Assembly (NCBI GenBank): GCA_025455885.1
Contig: JALOLR010000009.1
Coordinates: 62,001-126,000 of the forward strand
DNA: 64,000 bases
Origin: Acidimicrobiales bacterium
Lineage (GTDB): Bacteria > Actinomycetota > Acidimicrobiia > Acidimicrobiales > Acidimicrobilacustridaceae
Reading direction: 5' to 3'
The notes under the pieces were generated by a model. It made no database searches, was not told the origin of the DNA, and worked only from the letters and a program-made list of their open reading frames with translations. Shown in pieces: positions 7,227-15,578 of this stretch. Position numbers and translations under genes: made by a program. Positions within the stretch are counted from its first letter, which is position 1; every line of letters starts with the position of its first letter.

Positions 7227-8986
7227 CGTCGACCCACGACGCCGGCACCGCCACAGCGGCAGGGCGGGCGGTGACCCGATGGGCCCCGGGGTTGACGATG
7301 CTGCGCGCCTACGAGCGGCCGTGGTTCCGCCCGGACCTCGTGGCCGGCATCGTGCTGGCCGCCATCCTCGTCCCCCAGGGGATGGCCTACGCCGAGCTCG
7401 CCGGGCTGCCCGCGGTCACCGGCCTGTACACGACGATCGCCTGCCTCGTGGCCTACGCGGTCTTCGGCCCGTCGAGGGTGCTGGTGCTCGGCCCCGACTC
7501 GTCGGTCTCGCCCCTGATCCTCGCCGCAATCACGCCGCTGCTGGTCGTGGGCGACCCCGACAGCGCCATCACGCTTGCGGGGATGCTGGCCATCATGGTG
7601 GGGCTCATCCTCATCGGGCTCGGGGTGGCCAAGCTCGGCTTCATCGCCGACCTCCTGTCGAGCGAGGTCCGGGTCGGCTACCTCAACGGCCTGGCCATTA
7701 CCATCATCGTGGGCCAGCTCCCCAAGCTCTTCGGCTTCTCGACGGACGCCGACGACTTCCTCGGCGAGGTCGGTGCGTTCCTCGACGGGCTCGACCAGAC
7801 GAACCGCGCCACGCTGGTGACCGGCCTCGCCGTCCTCGTGGTGTTGCTCGTGATGCCGCGCTTCACCCGCCGGGTGCCCGCAGTGCTCGTCGCCGTGGTC
7901 GGCGTCACCATCGCCTCGTCCGTCCTCGATCTCGCTGCGGACGGCGTGGCCACGGTGGGCACCCTGCCCCAGGGTGTGCCGACACCGTCGCTCCCCTGGA
8001 CGGCTTGGTCCGATGTCGGCCCGCTGCTCGTCGGCGCCATCGGCATCACGATGGTGTCGCTCACCGACACCATCGCCACTTCCAGCAGCTTCGCCGCCCG
8101 CCGCGGCGAGGAGGTCGACCCCGACCACGAGATGGTGGGCATCGGCACCGCCAACATCGCCGCCGGGTTCTTCCAGGGCTTCGCGGTCTCGGTGAGCAGC
8201 TCCCGCACGGCCGTGGCCGATCAGTCGGGGGCGAAGTCACAGCTCACCGGGTTGATCGGCGCCGGGCTCGTCGCCGCTTTGTTGCTCTTCCTCAACGGCC
8301 TGCTCTCCGATCTCCCCCAGACCGCGCTCGCCGCGGTGGTCATCACCGCGGCGCTGAGCCTGGTCGACCTCACCGCGCTGAAGCGCTTCGCCACCGTGCG
8401 ACCCTCTGCGCTGGCCATCAGCCTCGTGGCCACCGCCGGCGTCATCTTCCTGGGCGTCCTCGAAGGGATCGTCCTGGCCATCGTGCTGGCCGTGCTGCTG
8501 TTCTTCCGGCGCAACTGGTGGCCGCACGGCGCCGTGCTCGGACAGGTACCCGAGCTCGGCGGCTGGCACAGCCTCGACGCGTACCCGGAGGCCGAGCAGC
8601 TCCCCGAGGTCGTCGTGTACCGGTGGGAGGCGCCGCTGTTCTTCGCCAACGCCGGCCAGTTCCGCCAACATGTGCGCCGCCTCGTCCGGGAGCGTCGACC
8701 CCACTGGGTGGTGTTGCAGTGCGAGGCCATGACCGACCTCGACGTCACCGCCGCCGAAGTCCTCCGCGACCTCGACGAGGAGCTCAACGCCGACGGCGTG
8801 CACATCGCCTTCGCGGAGATGCGCGACCGCCTCCAGGTTCGTGTGCAGCGCTACGGCCTGCACTCCAGCCTCGATCAGGAGCACTTCTACCCGAGCCTCG
8901 AGCGAGCCCTCGAGGGCGTGCGGACGCACCTTCGCGGGGGCGACGAGGACGAGATCACCGACGACACCGGAGGAACGCCCGCATGA
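7223..8986 (+). CDS. SulP-family anion permease with STAS domain
   Basis: The 587-residue inner-membrane protein has 10-14 predicted helices, starting with the SulP signature (VAGIVLAAILVPQGMAYAELAGLP). A cytoplasmic STAS domain follows (about residues 460-560: VVVYRWEAPLFFANAG, LQCEAMTDLDVTAAEVL). SulP proteins import sulfate, bicarbonate or other anions. Proximity to cysI-cysH makes sulfate attractive, but the tight coupling is to the PaaX-like gene (ATGA overlap) rather than to the cys genes, and a palindromic hairpin separates the two units. The substrate is therefore open. Confidence 0.88.
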   Translation: MTSTHDAGTATAAGRAVTRWAPGLTMLRAYERPWFRPDLVAGIVLAAILVPQGMAYAELAGLPAVTGLYTTIACLVAYAVFGPSRVLVLGPDSSVSPLILAAITPLLVVGDPDSAITLAGMLAIMVGLILIGLGVAKLGFIADLLSSEVRVGYLNGLAITIIVGQLPKLFGFSTDADDFLGEVGAFLDGLDQTNRATLVTGLAVLVVLLVMPRFTRRVPAVLVAVVGVTIASSVLDLAADGVATVGTLPQGVPTPSLPWTAWSDVGPLLVGAIGITMVSLTDTIATSSSFAARRGEEVDPDHEMVGIGTANIAAGFFQGFAVSVSSSRTAVADQSGAKSQLTGLIGAGLVAALLLFLNGLLSDLPQTALAAVVITAALSLVDLTALKRFATVRPSALAISLVATAGVIFLGVLEGIVLAIVLAVLLFFRRNWWPHGAVLGQVPELGGWHSLDAYPEAEQLPEVVVYRWEAPLFFANAGQFRQHVRRLVRERRPHWVVLQCEAMTDLDVTAAEVLRDLDEELNADGVHIAFAEMRDRLQVRVQRYGLHSSLDQEHFYPSLERALEGVRTHLRGGDEDEITDDTGGTPA

Positions 8987-10581
8987 CCGAGGACCTAGAG
9001 GCCTCCGCAGGAGATTCGCCCAGCGGGAACCCGCGCCTCGCCCTGCTCTTGGCGATGGCGATGTTCGTGCTCGTCGTCGACACCTCGCTCATGAACGTCT
9101 CCATCTCCGCCGTGGTCGCCGACCTCGACACCACCGCCAGCGGCGTCCAGTCCGCCATCGCCCTCGAGGCCCTGGTCTCGGCCGCCTTCATCCTGATCAA
9201 CAGCAAGCTGGGCGACCTCATGGGGCGCCGGCGGGCCTACGTGCTGGGCCTGCTCGCCTACGCCATCGGGGCCCTCGCCATGACGCTGGCCCAGGACCTG
9301 CGCACGGTCGTCGTCTTCTGGGCGATCGTGGGCGGTCTCGGCGCATCCCTCCTGCTGCCGGCCATGCAGTCGCTCATCCACGGCAACTTCGAAGGCACCG
9401 CCCAGAAGAAGGCCTACGCCCTGGTCGGCGCCTCCGCCGCGATCGCCGCGGCCGTGGGCCCCCTCCTCGGCGGCTTCCTCACCACCTACCTCTCGTGGAG
9501 GGTCGGCTTCGCCCTCGAAGCCGTCATCATCGCCGTCGTGCTGTCCCAGATCCGCCTCGTCCGGGACGTGCCCTACACCGGGCCGCGCAGGATCGACGCC
9601 GTCGGGGCCGTGCTCTCCGTGGTCGGCATGGGGGGTGTCGTGCTCGGCATCCTCGTCTGGCAGGAGGGCGGCGAGTTCGTGGCGCTCTTGATCTCGGTCG
9701 GCGCCGTCGCCCTGGGTTCGCTGGCCTGGTGGCTGGTGAGGAGGAAGCGGGACGGCAAACCCACGTTGCTCGACCCGGATCTCTTCGCCCACGTCAACTT
9801 CCGGATCGGTGTGTCCCAGCAGATGCTCCAGAACGTGGTCCTCGGTGGAGCGATGATCGCCCTGCCCCTCTTCCTGCAGATGACGCTCGAGCTCGACGCG
9901 ATGCAGACCGGCCTCTCGTTGGCCCCGCTCTCGCTCTCGATGTTCGCCGTGGCACTCATCGCCGGCAGGAAGCTCAGCGACAGACGGCCCGCCGACATGG
10001 TGCTGAGCGGGTTCGCGCTGGCCGCCGTCGGCGTCGGGGCGATCGTCCCCCTCGTGCCGAGGGTCGACTCGGGCTGGTACCTGGTCGTCCCGCTGCTCGT
10101 CACCGGCACGGGACTGGGCCTGCTCGTGTCCCAGCTCAACAACTTCACCCTCGCCCCCATCTCGGAGGACCGGATCAGCGAGGCCGCCGGCGTCAACTCC
10201 GCGTCGGGCTCGTTCGGGCTGTCGTTCGGTCTGGCGGTGGCGGGCGCGCTCATGTTGTGGGCCCTCGCTCTCAGCTTCACCACCATGACCGAGTCGAGCA
10301 CGGTCATCCCCCCACGTCAGCAGGAGCAGATCGCGTCGGAGCTCGAGACCGACGCCGAGGTCATGAGCAACACCGCCCTCGCGGCACAGCTGGAGGGGGA
10401 GCCACGAGCGATCCAGGAGGAGGTCCTGGCCATCAACACCGACGCTCGCAACCTCTCGCTCCAGGTCGCGCTGTTGGTGCCCGTCCTCGCCGGGCTCCTC
10501 GGTGTGGTCAACGGCATCCGCATGCGTCGGCTCCCCGACATCACCCCCGTCGCGCCGATCGACGGCGCGGGGTTCGGCTGA
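8983..10581 (+). CDS. MFS transporter, DHA2-like (14 helices)
   Basis: The 532-residue integral membrane protein starts at ATG 8983, overlapping the SulP stop (ATGA). Motif A-like KLGDLMGRRRAYVLG follows helix 2, and the antiporter-type motif ASAAIAAAVGPLLGGFLTTYLSWR lies near helix 5, both typical of drug:H+ antiporters with 14 helices. Between the last two helices is a ~75-residue polar loop (about 430-505: SSTVIPPRQQEQIASELETD) that is probably extracytoplasmic. It is the third gene of the PaaX-SulP-MFS unit. The substrate is unknown; co-regulation with an anion permease suggests a linked import/export function, which is inference. Confidence 0.85.
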   Translation: MTEDLEASAGDSPSGNPRLALLLAMAMFVLVVDTSLMNVSISAVVADLDTTASGVQSAIALEALVSAAFILINSKLGDLMGRRRAYVLGLLAYAIGALAMTLAQDLRTVVVFWAIVGGLGASLLLPAMQSLIHGNFEGTAQKKAYALVGASAAIAAAVGPLLGGFLTTYLSWRVGFALEAVIIAVVLSQIRLVRDVPYTGPRRIDAVGAVLSVVGMGGVVLGILVWQEGGEFVALLISVGAVALGSLAWWLVRRKRDGKPTLLDPDLFAHVNFRIGVSQQMLQNVVLGGAMIALPLFLQMTLELDAMQTGLSLAPLSLSMFAVALIAGRKLSDRRPADMVLSGFALAAVGVGAIVPLVPRVDSGWYLVVPLLVTGTGLGLLVSQLNNFTLAPISEDRISEAAGVNSASGSFGLSFGLAVAGALMLWALALSFTTMTESSTVIPPRQQEQIASELETDAEVMSNTALAAQLEGEPRAIQEEVLAINTDARNLSLQVALLVPVLAGLLGVVNGIRMRRLPDITPVAPIDGAGFG

Positions 10582-10645
10582 CACCCGTCGTCGACCGCGG
10601 GCACCCGACACGGGGCCACGATCGCCGGCCCGGGCCGACGCGCCG

Positions 10646-12181
10646 TCAGGCGAGGTTCTCGACGAAGCGTTCGAGCTGACGCATGTTGCGGCACTCGAAG
10701 ACCCCGTCGCAGTGCACCCCGTACTCGCCGACGATCGAGTCACCGGTGTCCCAGTAGGAGCCGGGCTCGGGGTTGAGCCAGTACACGTGGCGGGCCTTCT
10801 TGCGGATCTCCTTGATGACCCACGCCTGCGAGGCGTGGTAGTTGTTCCGGGCGTCGCCGAGGACCATCACCGTCGTCTTCGGGCCGATCTCGCGCCCGTA
10901 CCGGTCCCAGAAGACCTCGAAGGCGTGGCCGTAGTCGCTGTGCCCGTCGACCCACACCACGTCGGCCTCGGTGTTCACGCGGTGCACGGCTTCACCGATG
11001 TCGTCGACGCCCTCGAAGAACCGGGTGACCTCGTCGATGCCGTCGATGAACACGAACGACCGCACCTTCGAGAACTGCCCGGCGATGGCGTACACGAGGT
11101 GGAGGGTGAAGCGGGCGAAGCTGGCCACCGAGCCCGAGATGTCGGCGATCACGAAGATCTCCGGCTTCGAGGGCCGGGGGTAGCGGAACCTCGGTTCCAC
11201 CGGCACACCGCCGTAGCTGAGCGACTGGCGCACGGTGGCCCGGAAGTCGAGGGGGCCCTTGCGCCCGTGGCGCCGCTTGCGGGCGAGGCGGACGGCCAGC
11301 TTGCGGGTGAGGGGGTAGATGGCCTTGCGCAGGGACACCAGCTCCTCCCGGCTGGCGTGCATGAAGTCGATGTCCTCGGGAAGGGGCTTGCGGAGGGTCT
11401 TGGCCATCGCCTCGACACCCCGGTCGGCCACCAGTCGCCGGCGGATCTCGGCCTCGACCTCCTGCTTGAGCCGGTCGATGCGGCTCTCGAACTCGTCGCG
11501 CTCCAGGCGCTCCTCGAGAGGTGTCAGCGGCTCGGGGGCCTCGTCGCGGGACTGGGCCATCAGGGCCTCGAGGGTGTCGTCGAGGTCGAGGTTCCGCAGC
11601 GTGCGGTACAGGTAGTAGGTGCCGCCGACCGGCCGGCCGGGCTCCATCCCCGCGAAGCGCTTCACCGCCTGGCGGGCCAGGGCCCGCAACAGGGCCTCGT
11701 CGCCGTGGAGGAGGGCCTGGAAGAGCATCTCCTGGAGCTCCTCCGGCGAGAGGCTGTCGCCCCCGCCGCCCGCCCCCGCGCCGGCGTTGTCCTGCTGGCC
11801 CTGCAGTGACTCGTCGTCGTCCTCGGCGGCCTCGACGTCGTCGTCGGGTCGAAGCTGGTACTCCCGGCCCCGGATCGAGAAGTACACCTCGAAGACGGTC
11901 TCGAACGCCCGCCAGTGGGCGTTGTTCTTCACGAGCGTCGCCGCGAGGGCGTACTTGAAGGCGTCACGGTCCTCGAGGGGGATGTGGCGGACCGCCTCCA
12001 TGGCGTCGAGGTTCTCGGTGAGGCTCACCGGCAGCCCGGCGGCGCGCAGCTCGCCCATGAACCCGCCGAGGAGGTCGAGCAGCGGCGAGCCGGGGTCGGC
12101 GACGGCCACGCCGCCGGCGCCGACCGGGGCCTCGGTGCCCCCCGGACCGCGGCCGGGGTCGACGTCGGGCGTCGGGCTCAC
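10646..12181 (-). CDS. CoxE-like von Willebrand factor A domain protein
   Basis: The 511-residue protein has a C-terminal VWA domain (about residues 300-500) whose metal-ion-dependent adhesion site is visible as VIADISGSVASF (DxSxS), with a later VMVLGDARNNY. The N-terminal half is helical and charged, with an acidic linker (DDDVEAAEDDDES) and a Gly stretch. Proteins of this type partner with MoxR AAA+ ATPases in metal-cofactor or complex maturation. Here the GTG start overlaps the MoxR stop (GTGA), confirming the pair. No CO dehydrogenase or other client is adjacent, so the target is unknown. The frame extends upstream without a credible start, so the coupled GTG at 12181 was chosen. Confidence 0.88.
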   Translation of the reverse strand: MSPTPDVDPGRGPGGTEAPVGAGGVAVADPGSPLLDLLGGFMGELRAAGLPVSLTENLDAMEAVRHIPLEDRDAFKYALAATLVKNNAHWRAFETVFEVYFSIRGREYQLRPDDDVEAAEDDDESLQGQQDNAGAGAGGGGDSLSPEELQEMLFQALLHGDEALLRALARQAVKRFAGMEPGRPVGGTYYLYRTLRNLDLDDTLEALMAQSRDEAPEPLTPLEERLERDEFESRIDRLKQEVEAEIRRRLVADRGVEAMAKTLRKPLPEDIDFMHASREELVSLRKAIYPLTRKLAVRLARKRRHGRKGPLDFRATVRQSLSYGGVPVEPRFRYPRPSKPEIFVIADISGSVASFARFTLHLVYAIAGQFSKVRSFVFIDGIDEVTRFFEGVDDIGEAVHRVNTEADVVWVDGHSDYGHAFEVFWDRYGREIGPKTTVMVLGDARNNYHASQAWVIKEIRKKARHVYWLNPEPGSYWDTGDSIVGEYGVHCDGVFECRNMRQLERFVENLA

Positions 12182-13080
12182 GTCCGGGGCACGCCGGGCT
12201 TGCGGGGGCCGCCCCGGTCGCCCGACAGCTCCTTCGTGGCCTTGGCGATGTCGCTCTGGTACTTGAGCAGGATGTGGAGCGTCTCGGTGGCCTCCGCCTC
12301 GTTGACGGCGTCGACGCCGAGCAGGAGGAGGGTGCGGGCCCAGTCGAGCGTCTCGGACACCGACGGGGCCTTCTTCAGCTCGAGCTGGCGGATCGACCGC
12401 ACGATGCGGGCCACCTGGTCGGCGAGGCTGTCGGTGATGTCGGGGATCTTGGCGAGGACGATCTCCTTCTCGCGATCCATGTCCGGGTAGTCGATGTGCA
12501 GGAACAGGCAGCGCCGCTTGAGGGCCTCGGAGAGCTCCCGGGTGTTGTTGGAGGTGAGGAACACCATCGGGATCTGGCGGGCCTCGATGGTGCCCAGCTC
12601 GGGGATCGACACCTGGTAGTCGGAGAGGATCTCGAGCAGCAGCGCCTCGGTCTCCACCTCGACACGGTCGACCTCGTCGATGAGCAGCACCACCGGGTCC
12701 TCGGCACGGATGGCCTCGAGCAGCGGGCGGGTGAGCAGGAACTCGTCGGAGAAGATGTCGGTCTCGATGTCCTCCCAGGTCGACTCGTTGTTCCGCTCGG
12801 CCTGGATGCGCAGGAGCTGCTTCTTGTAGTTCCACTCGTAGAGCGCCTTGGACTCGTCGAGGCCCTCGTAGCACTGGAGGCGGATCAGTCGGGCACCGAG
12901 GATCTCGGCCACGGACTTCGCCAACTGGGTCTTCCCGGTGCCGGCAGGGCCCTCGACGAGGATCGGCTTGCCCAACCGGTCGGCGAGGAACACCACCCCG
13001 GCGATGCCCTCGTCGGAGAGGTAGTTGACCTCCCCCAACGACGAGCGGACGGCAGCGGGTGACTCGAAGCGGTACTCCAT
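12178..13080 (-). CDS. MoxR-type AAA+ ATPase
   Basis: The 300-residue ATPase begins MEYRFESPAAV. It has Walker A GPAGTGKTQLAKS (about residue 45), Walker B VVLLIDEVDRVE, sensor 1 FLTSNNTRELSEALKRRC with its arginine finger region, and a helical lid. MoxR ATPases remodel client complexes together with VWA proteins, and the next gene encodes that partner. The ATG at 13080 lies 7 nt after TAGGGT and lacks a Shine-Dalgarno sequence, consistent with a leaderless mRNA. The frame remains open upstream only because it crosses the repeat array; that extension is Arg-rich repeat translation and was discarded. Confidence 0.92.
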   Translation of the reverse strand: MEYRFESPAAVRSSLGEVNYLSDEGIAGVVFLADRLGKPILVEGPAGTGKTQLAKSVAEILGARLIRLQCYEGLDESKALYEWNYKKQLLRIQAERNNESTWEDIETDIFSDEFLLTRPLLEAIRAEDPVVLLIDEVDRVEVETEALLLEILSDYQVSIPELGTIEARQIPMVFLTSNNTRELSEALKRRCLFLHIDYPDMDREKEIVLAKIPDITDSLADQVARIVRSIRQLELKKAPSVSETLDWARTLLLLGVDAVNEAEATETLHILLKYQSDIAKATKELSGDRGGPRKPGVPRT

Positions 13081-13087
13081 CCGATCG

Positions 13088-13093
13088 ACCCTA
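13088..13093 (-). promoter_or_regulatory. candidate -10 element of the moxR-VWA operon (leaderless)
   Basis: TAGGGT on the minus strand, 7 nt before the moxR ATG, immediately beside repeat copy 1. Confidence 0.5.
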
Positions 13094-13095
13094 CC

Positions 13096-13415
13096 GTTCT
13101 CATTGCGCCCTCCTCGGCGACGCCTCGTCGGGACGCAGTGCGTGCGGGGACGCTGGCGCTTCCGTTCCCATGGCGCCCTCCTCGGCGACGCCTCGTCGGG
13201 ACGCGGTGCGTGCGGGGACGCTGGCGCCTCCCCCGCACGCCTGGCCCGGCCCGTCCGGGCGACCACAGCCGGCCGCACGTTCCCATGGCGCCCTCCTCGG
13301 CGACGCCTCGTCGGGACGCGGTGCGTGCGGGGACGCTGGCGCTTCCCCCCGCACGCCTGGCCCCACCCCACCGGACACCCACCCCTCGGCGACGCCTCGT
13401 CGGGACGCGGTGCGT
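13096..13415. repeat. intergenic array of four related repeat copies
   Basis: The 338-nt gene-free gap between moxR and proA is mostly one repeat in four direct copies: 13096-13163, 13164-13247, 13279-13363 and a truncated one at 13384-13415. Copies 2 and 3 (84-85 nt) differ only by a C/T change and one inserted C. All share a core beginning CCTCGGCGACGCCTCGTC; copy 1 has one substitution. Each core has a small hairpin CGACG-CCT-CGTCG. Copy 4 ends 3 nt before the proA stop codon. The copies can be read as Arg-rich peptide in several frames, but no start, Shine-Dalgarno sequence or family match supports a gene. Confidence 0.9.
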
Positions 13416-13418
13416 CCG

Positions 13419-14687
13419 TCAGCCGCGGGTCTGGCCGGTGCCGTGCACGACGTACTTGGCGGTGGTGAGCTCACGCAGGCCCATCGGACCGCGGGCGTGG
13501 AGCTTCTGGGTCGAGATCCCGATCTCCGCGCCGAACCCGAACTCCTCGCCGTCGACGAAACGGGTGCTGGCGTTGACCACCACCGCGGCGGCGTCGACCT
13601 CGGTCGTGAAGCGCTCGGCCGCCTCGAGCGACCGGGTCACGATCGCCTCGCTGTGGCCCGAGCCGTAGCGGGTGACGTGGGCGATGGCGGCGTCGAGGGA
13701 GTCGACCACCCCCACGGCCAGGCGCAGGTCGAGGAACTCGGTCGACCAGTCCTCGTCCGATGCCGGGGTCGTGCCGGGCAGAACCGCTCCCGCACGAGCG
13801 TCGACGAGCAGCTCGACCCCGTCGAGGGCCTCGGCCGCCCGGGGCAGGAACACCCCGGCCACGTCGGCGTGCACGAGCAGCGTCTCGGCGGCGTTGCACA
13901 CCGAGGGCCGCTGGGTCTTCGCGTTCACGACGATGTCGAGCGCCATGTCGAGGTCGGCGTCGGCGTCGACGTAGACGTGGCAGTTGCCGTCGCCGTCGAT
14001 CACGTAGGGGACCGTGGCGTTCTCGAGGATGGAGCGGATCAACGACGGCCCGCCCCTGGGGATGAGGCAGTCGATGGCGTCGCGCTGGCGCATGAACTCC
14101 ACGGCCGCCTCGCGGCTGGTGTCGGTCACGAGTTGCACGGCGTCGGCGGGGAGCCCGGCCTTGGCGACGGCGTCACGGAGCACGTCGGCGATGACGGTGT
14201 TCGAGGAGATGGCCCCCGACGACCCCCTCAGGAACGCGGCGTTGCCGGACTTCAGGCACAGCCCGGCGGCGTCGGAGGTGACGTTCGGGCGGTTCTCGTA
14301 GATGATCGCCACCACGCCGAGCGGCACCCGCACCCGCCGGATGCGCAACCCGTTGGGGCGGACCCACCCGTCGAGCACCTCGCCGACCGGATCGGCCAAC
14401 GCCGCGACCTGGCGCAACCCCGAGGCCATCGCCTCGATGCGCCGGGGGTCGAGGCGGAGCCGGTCGACGACCGTCGACGACACGCCCTCGGCCTCGGCGC
14501 GGGCGACGTCGGCGGCGTTGGCCTCGAGGATCGGGGCGCTCCGGTCGACCAGCAGATCGGCGGCGGCCAGCAGGGCGTCGTCCTTGGTGGCGGTGGACGC
14601 CGTGGCCAACGCCCGGGAGGCCTGCTTGGCTCGGCGGCCGAGCTCGGGGATGGGCACGGGGGCCCCGGTGGCAGCGGGATCGGTCAC
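13419..14687 (-). CDS. proA: glutamate-5-semialdehyde dehydrogenase (gamma-glutamyl phosphate reductase)
   Basis: Reduces gamma-glutamyl phosphate to glutamate semialdehyde with NADPH in proline synthesis, acting on the ProB product. The 422-residue aldehyde-dehydrogenase-fold protein has [27 protein letters not shown], the catalytic-cysteine segment [15 protein letters not shown], and [23 protein letters not shown] near the C-terminus. GTG 14687 gives the normal length and lies 7 nt after TAGCCT with no Shine-Dalgarno sequence (leaderless). Its stop abuts repeat copy 4. Its usual partner proB lies 3.7 kb away with murJ, pspA and others between them. Confidence 0.95.
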   Translation of the reverse strand: MTDPAATGAPVPIPELGRRAKQASRALATASTATKDDALLAAADLLVDRSAPILEANAADVARAEAEGVSSTVVDRLRLDPRRIEAMASGLRQVAALADPVGEVLDGWVRPNGLRIRRVRVPLGVVAIIYENRPNVTSDAAGLCLKSGNAAFLRGSSGAISSNTVIADVLRDAVAKAGLPADAVQLVTDTSREAAVEFMRQRDAIDCLIPRGGPSLIRSILENATVPYVIDGDGNCHVYVDADADLDMALDIVVNAKTQRPSVCNAAETLLVHADVAGVFLPRAAEALDGVELLVDARAGAVLPGTTPASDEDWSTEFLDLRLAVGVVDSLDAAIAHVTRYGSGHSEAIVTRSLEAAERFTTEVDAAAVVVNASTRFVDGEEFGFGAEIGISTQKLHARGPMGLRELTTAKYVVHGTGQTRG

Positions 14688-14694
14688 GCCCGAG

Positions 14695-14700
14695 AGGCTA
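14695..14700 (-). promoter_or_regulatory. candidate -10 element of proA (leaderless)
   Basis: TAGCCT on the minus strand, followed by CTCGGGC (7 nt) and the GTG start. No Shine-Dalgarno sequence. Confidence 0.5.
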
Positions 14701-14736
14701 CCGGCGGGCCACCGCGGGGCCGGAGGGCGGGCCGGG

Positions 14737-14742
14737 TACGTT
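14737..14742 (+). promoter_or_regulatory. candidate -10 element of the 14749 upstream ORF
   Basis: TACGTT followed by GTCGCG (6 nt) and an ATG, the same geometry as the leaderless genes in this window. It would drive the coiled-coil/murJ/pspA unit. Confidence 0.4.
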
Positions 14743-14748
14743 GTCGCG

Positions 14749-14802
14749 ATGATCCCCGCCGGCGCGCCGTCCTCCTGCACGGCCCCGGCGCAGCGGCGGT
14801 GA
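14749..14802 (+). CDS. 17-residue upstream ORF coupled to the next gene
   Basis: An ATG 6 nt after TACGTT opens an ORF encoding [17 protein letters not shown]. Its TGA overlaps the GTG start of the coiled-coil gene (GTGA). The downstream gene has no clear Shine-Dalgarno sequence of its own, so ribosomes terminating here could reinitiate. It may equally be a chance short frame; the peptide itself is unlikely to be the functional product. Confidence 0.35.
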   Translation: MIPAGAPSSCTAPAQRR

Positions 14803-15578
14803 GCAGCTCGACCCGCTGGCGCGACCGCGTCGCCGCGGCCCTGCCCCGCCGCTCCCGGTGGCGGATGCGGACCCGGGCGCTCGGCCCCCGGTGGCAGCGC
14901 TTCGTGGTCGACGCCGTGGCCGCCGAGGACCGCTACCTGGCGGCCGTCCGCCGGATCGACCGCGGCCCGCTCCGCGACCGCCTGGAGGCCATCGGCGACG
15001 ACGTCGCGGTCGCCGTCGAGGAGACGTGGCGGGTGGCCGCCGCCGGCCAGGACCTCAACGATGCCCGCGACGGCATCGACGTCGCCGGCATCATCGCCGA
15101 GCTGGCCGCCGCCGAGCGCGCCGGCGGCTCCGCGGCGGAGGCCCGCCGCCGCCAGCTCGACATCGCCAAGCGCATCGACCAGCGCCTCACCGCCACCGAG
15201 CGCCGCCTCGCCGAGCTCGACGCCCGCCTCGACGAGACGGTGACGCGGACCCTGGAGCTGGGCGCCACCCAGCAGACCGACGCCCTGGCCCTGATCGGCA
15301 CGACGGTCGACGACGTCGTCGCCGAGCTGCAGGCGCTGGCGTCGGGCCTCGACGCCCTGCCCCCCACACCCTCCGACGCACCCCTCCCTCCTCCCCTGCC
15401 GCCGTTCGAGCCGCCCGGGTCCCGCGACGAGAGGCCCGAGCCCGGGCCGGCCGTCCCCCCCTACGAGGGTCCGATGCCCGATGATCCCGACCCGGACCCG
15501 CTGGAACGGGGCGGGGGGGCCGTCGGCGGGCCCGAGGGCGAGCGTCGCGAGGGCATGCCTCCGCCCGACCTGCCATGA
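14799..15578 (+). CDS. hypothetical coiled-coil protein upstream of murJ
   Basis: Not recognised. The 259-residue protein has a basic N-terminus and a central helical region rich in Ala/Arg/Glu. A long predicted coiled coil (about residues 105-180: [33 protein letters not shown]) follows, and then a Pro/Asp/Glu-rich disordered C-terminus (about 185-259). There is no signal peptide or membrane segment. Its stop overlaps the murJ ATG (ATGA), so it is cotranslated with the lipid II flippase, and pspA follows. A role at the envelope or divisome is a guess from context. The GTG at 14799 was chosen because of the GTGA overlap; ATG 14861 would be an alternative. Confidence 0.7.
   Translation: MSSSTRWRDRVAAALPRRSRWRMRTRALGPRWQRFVVDAVAAEDRYLAAVRRIDRGPLRDRLEAIGDDVAVAVEETWRVAAAGQDLNDARDGIDVAGIIAELAAAERAGGSAAEARRRQLDIAKRIDQRLTATERRLAELDARLDETVTRTLELGATQQTDALALIGTTVDDVVAELQALASGLDALPPTPSDAPLPPPLPPFEPPGSRDERPEPGPAVPPYEGPMPDDPDPDPLERGGGAVGGPEGERREGMPPPDLP

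Noticed and set aside
6221-8986. Very long overlapping open frames (for example 921 and 1131 residues) across the transporter region
   Set aside because: Artefacts of high GC content: each is a real gene preceded by read-through of another gene's shadow frame. The Arg/Pro/Gly-rich leading parts have no family features.
10626-10637. Perfect palindrome CGGCCCGGGCCG between the convergent MFS and VWA genes
   Set aside because: With no loop and such GC content it is likely by chance; it may contribute to a 3' hairpin, but nothing else supports a function.
11915-12490. Plus-strand ORFs opposite the VWA and moxR genes
   Set aside because: They mirror the codon structure of the minus-strand genes and show no domain features.
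13059-13420. Arg-rich ORFs across the moxR-proA repeat array
   Set aside because: Every frame of the repeat yields similar basic peptides, and no start, Shine-Dalgarno sequence or domain supports coding.
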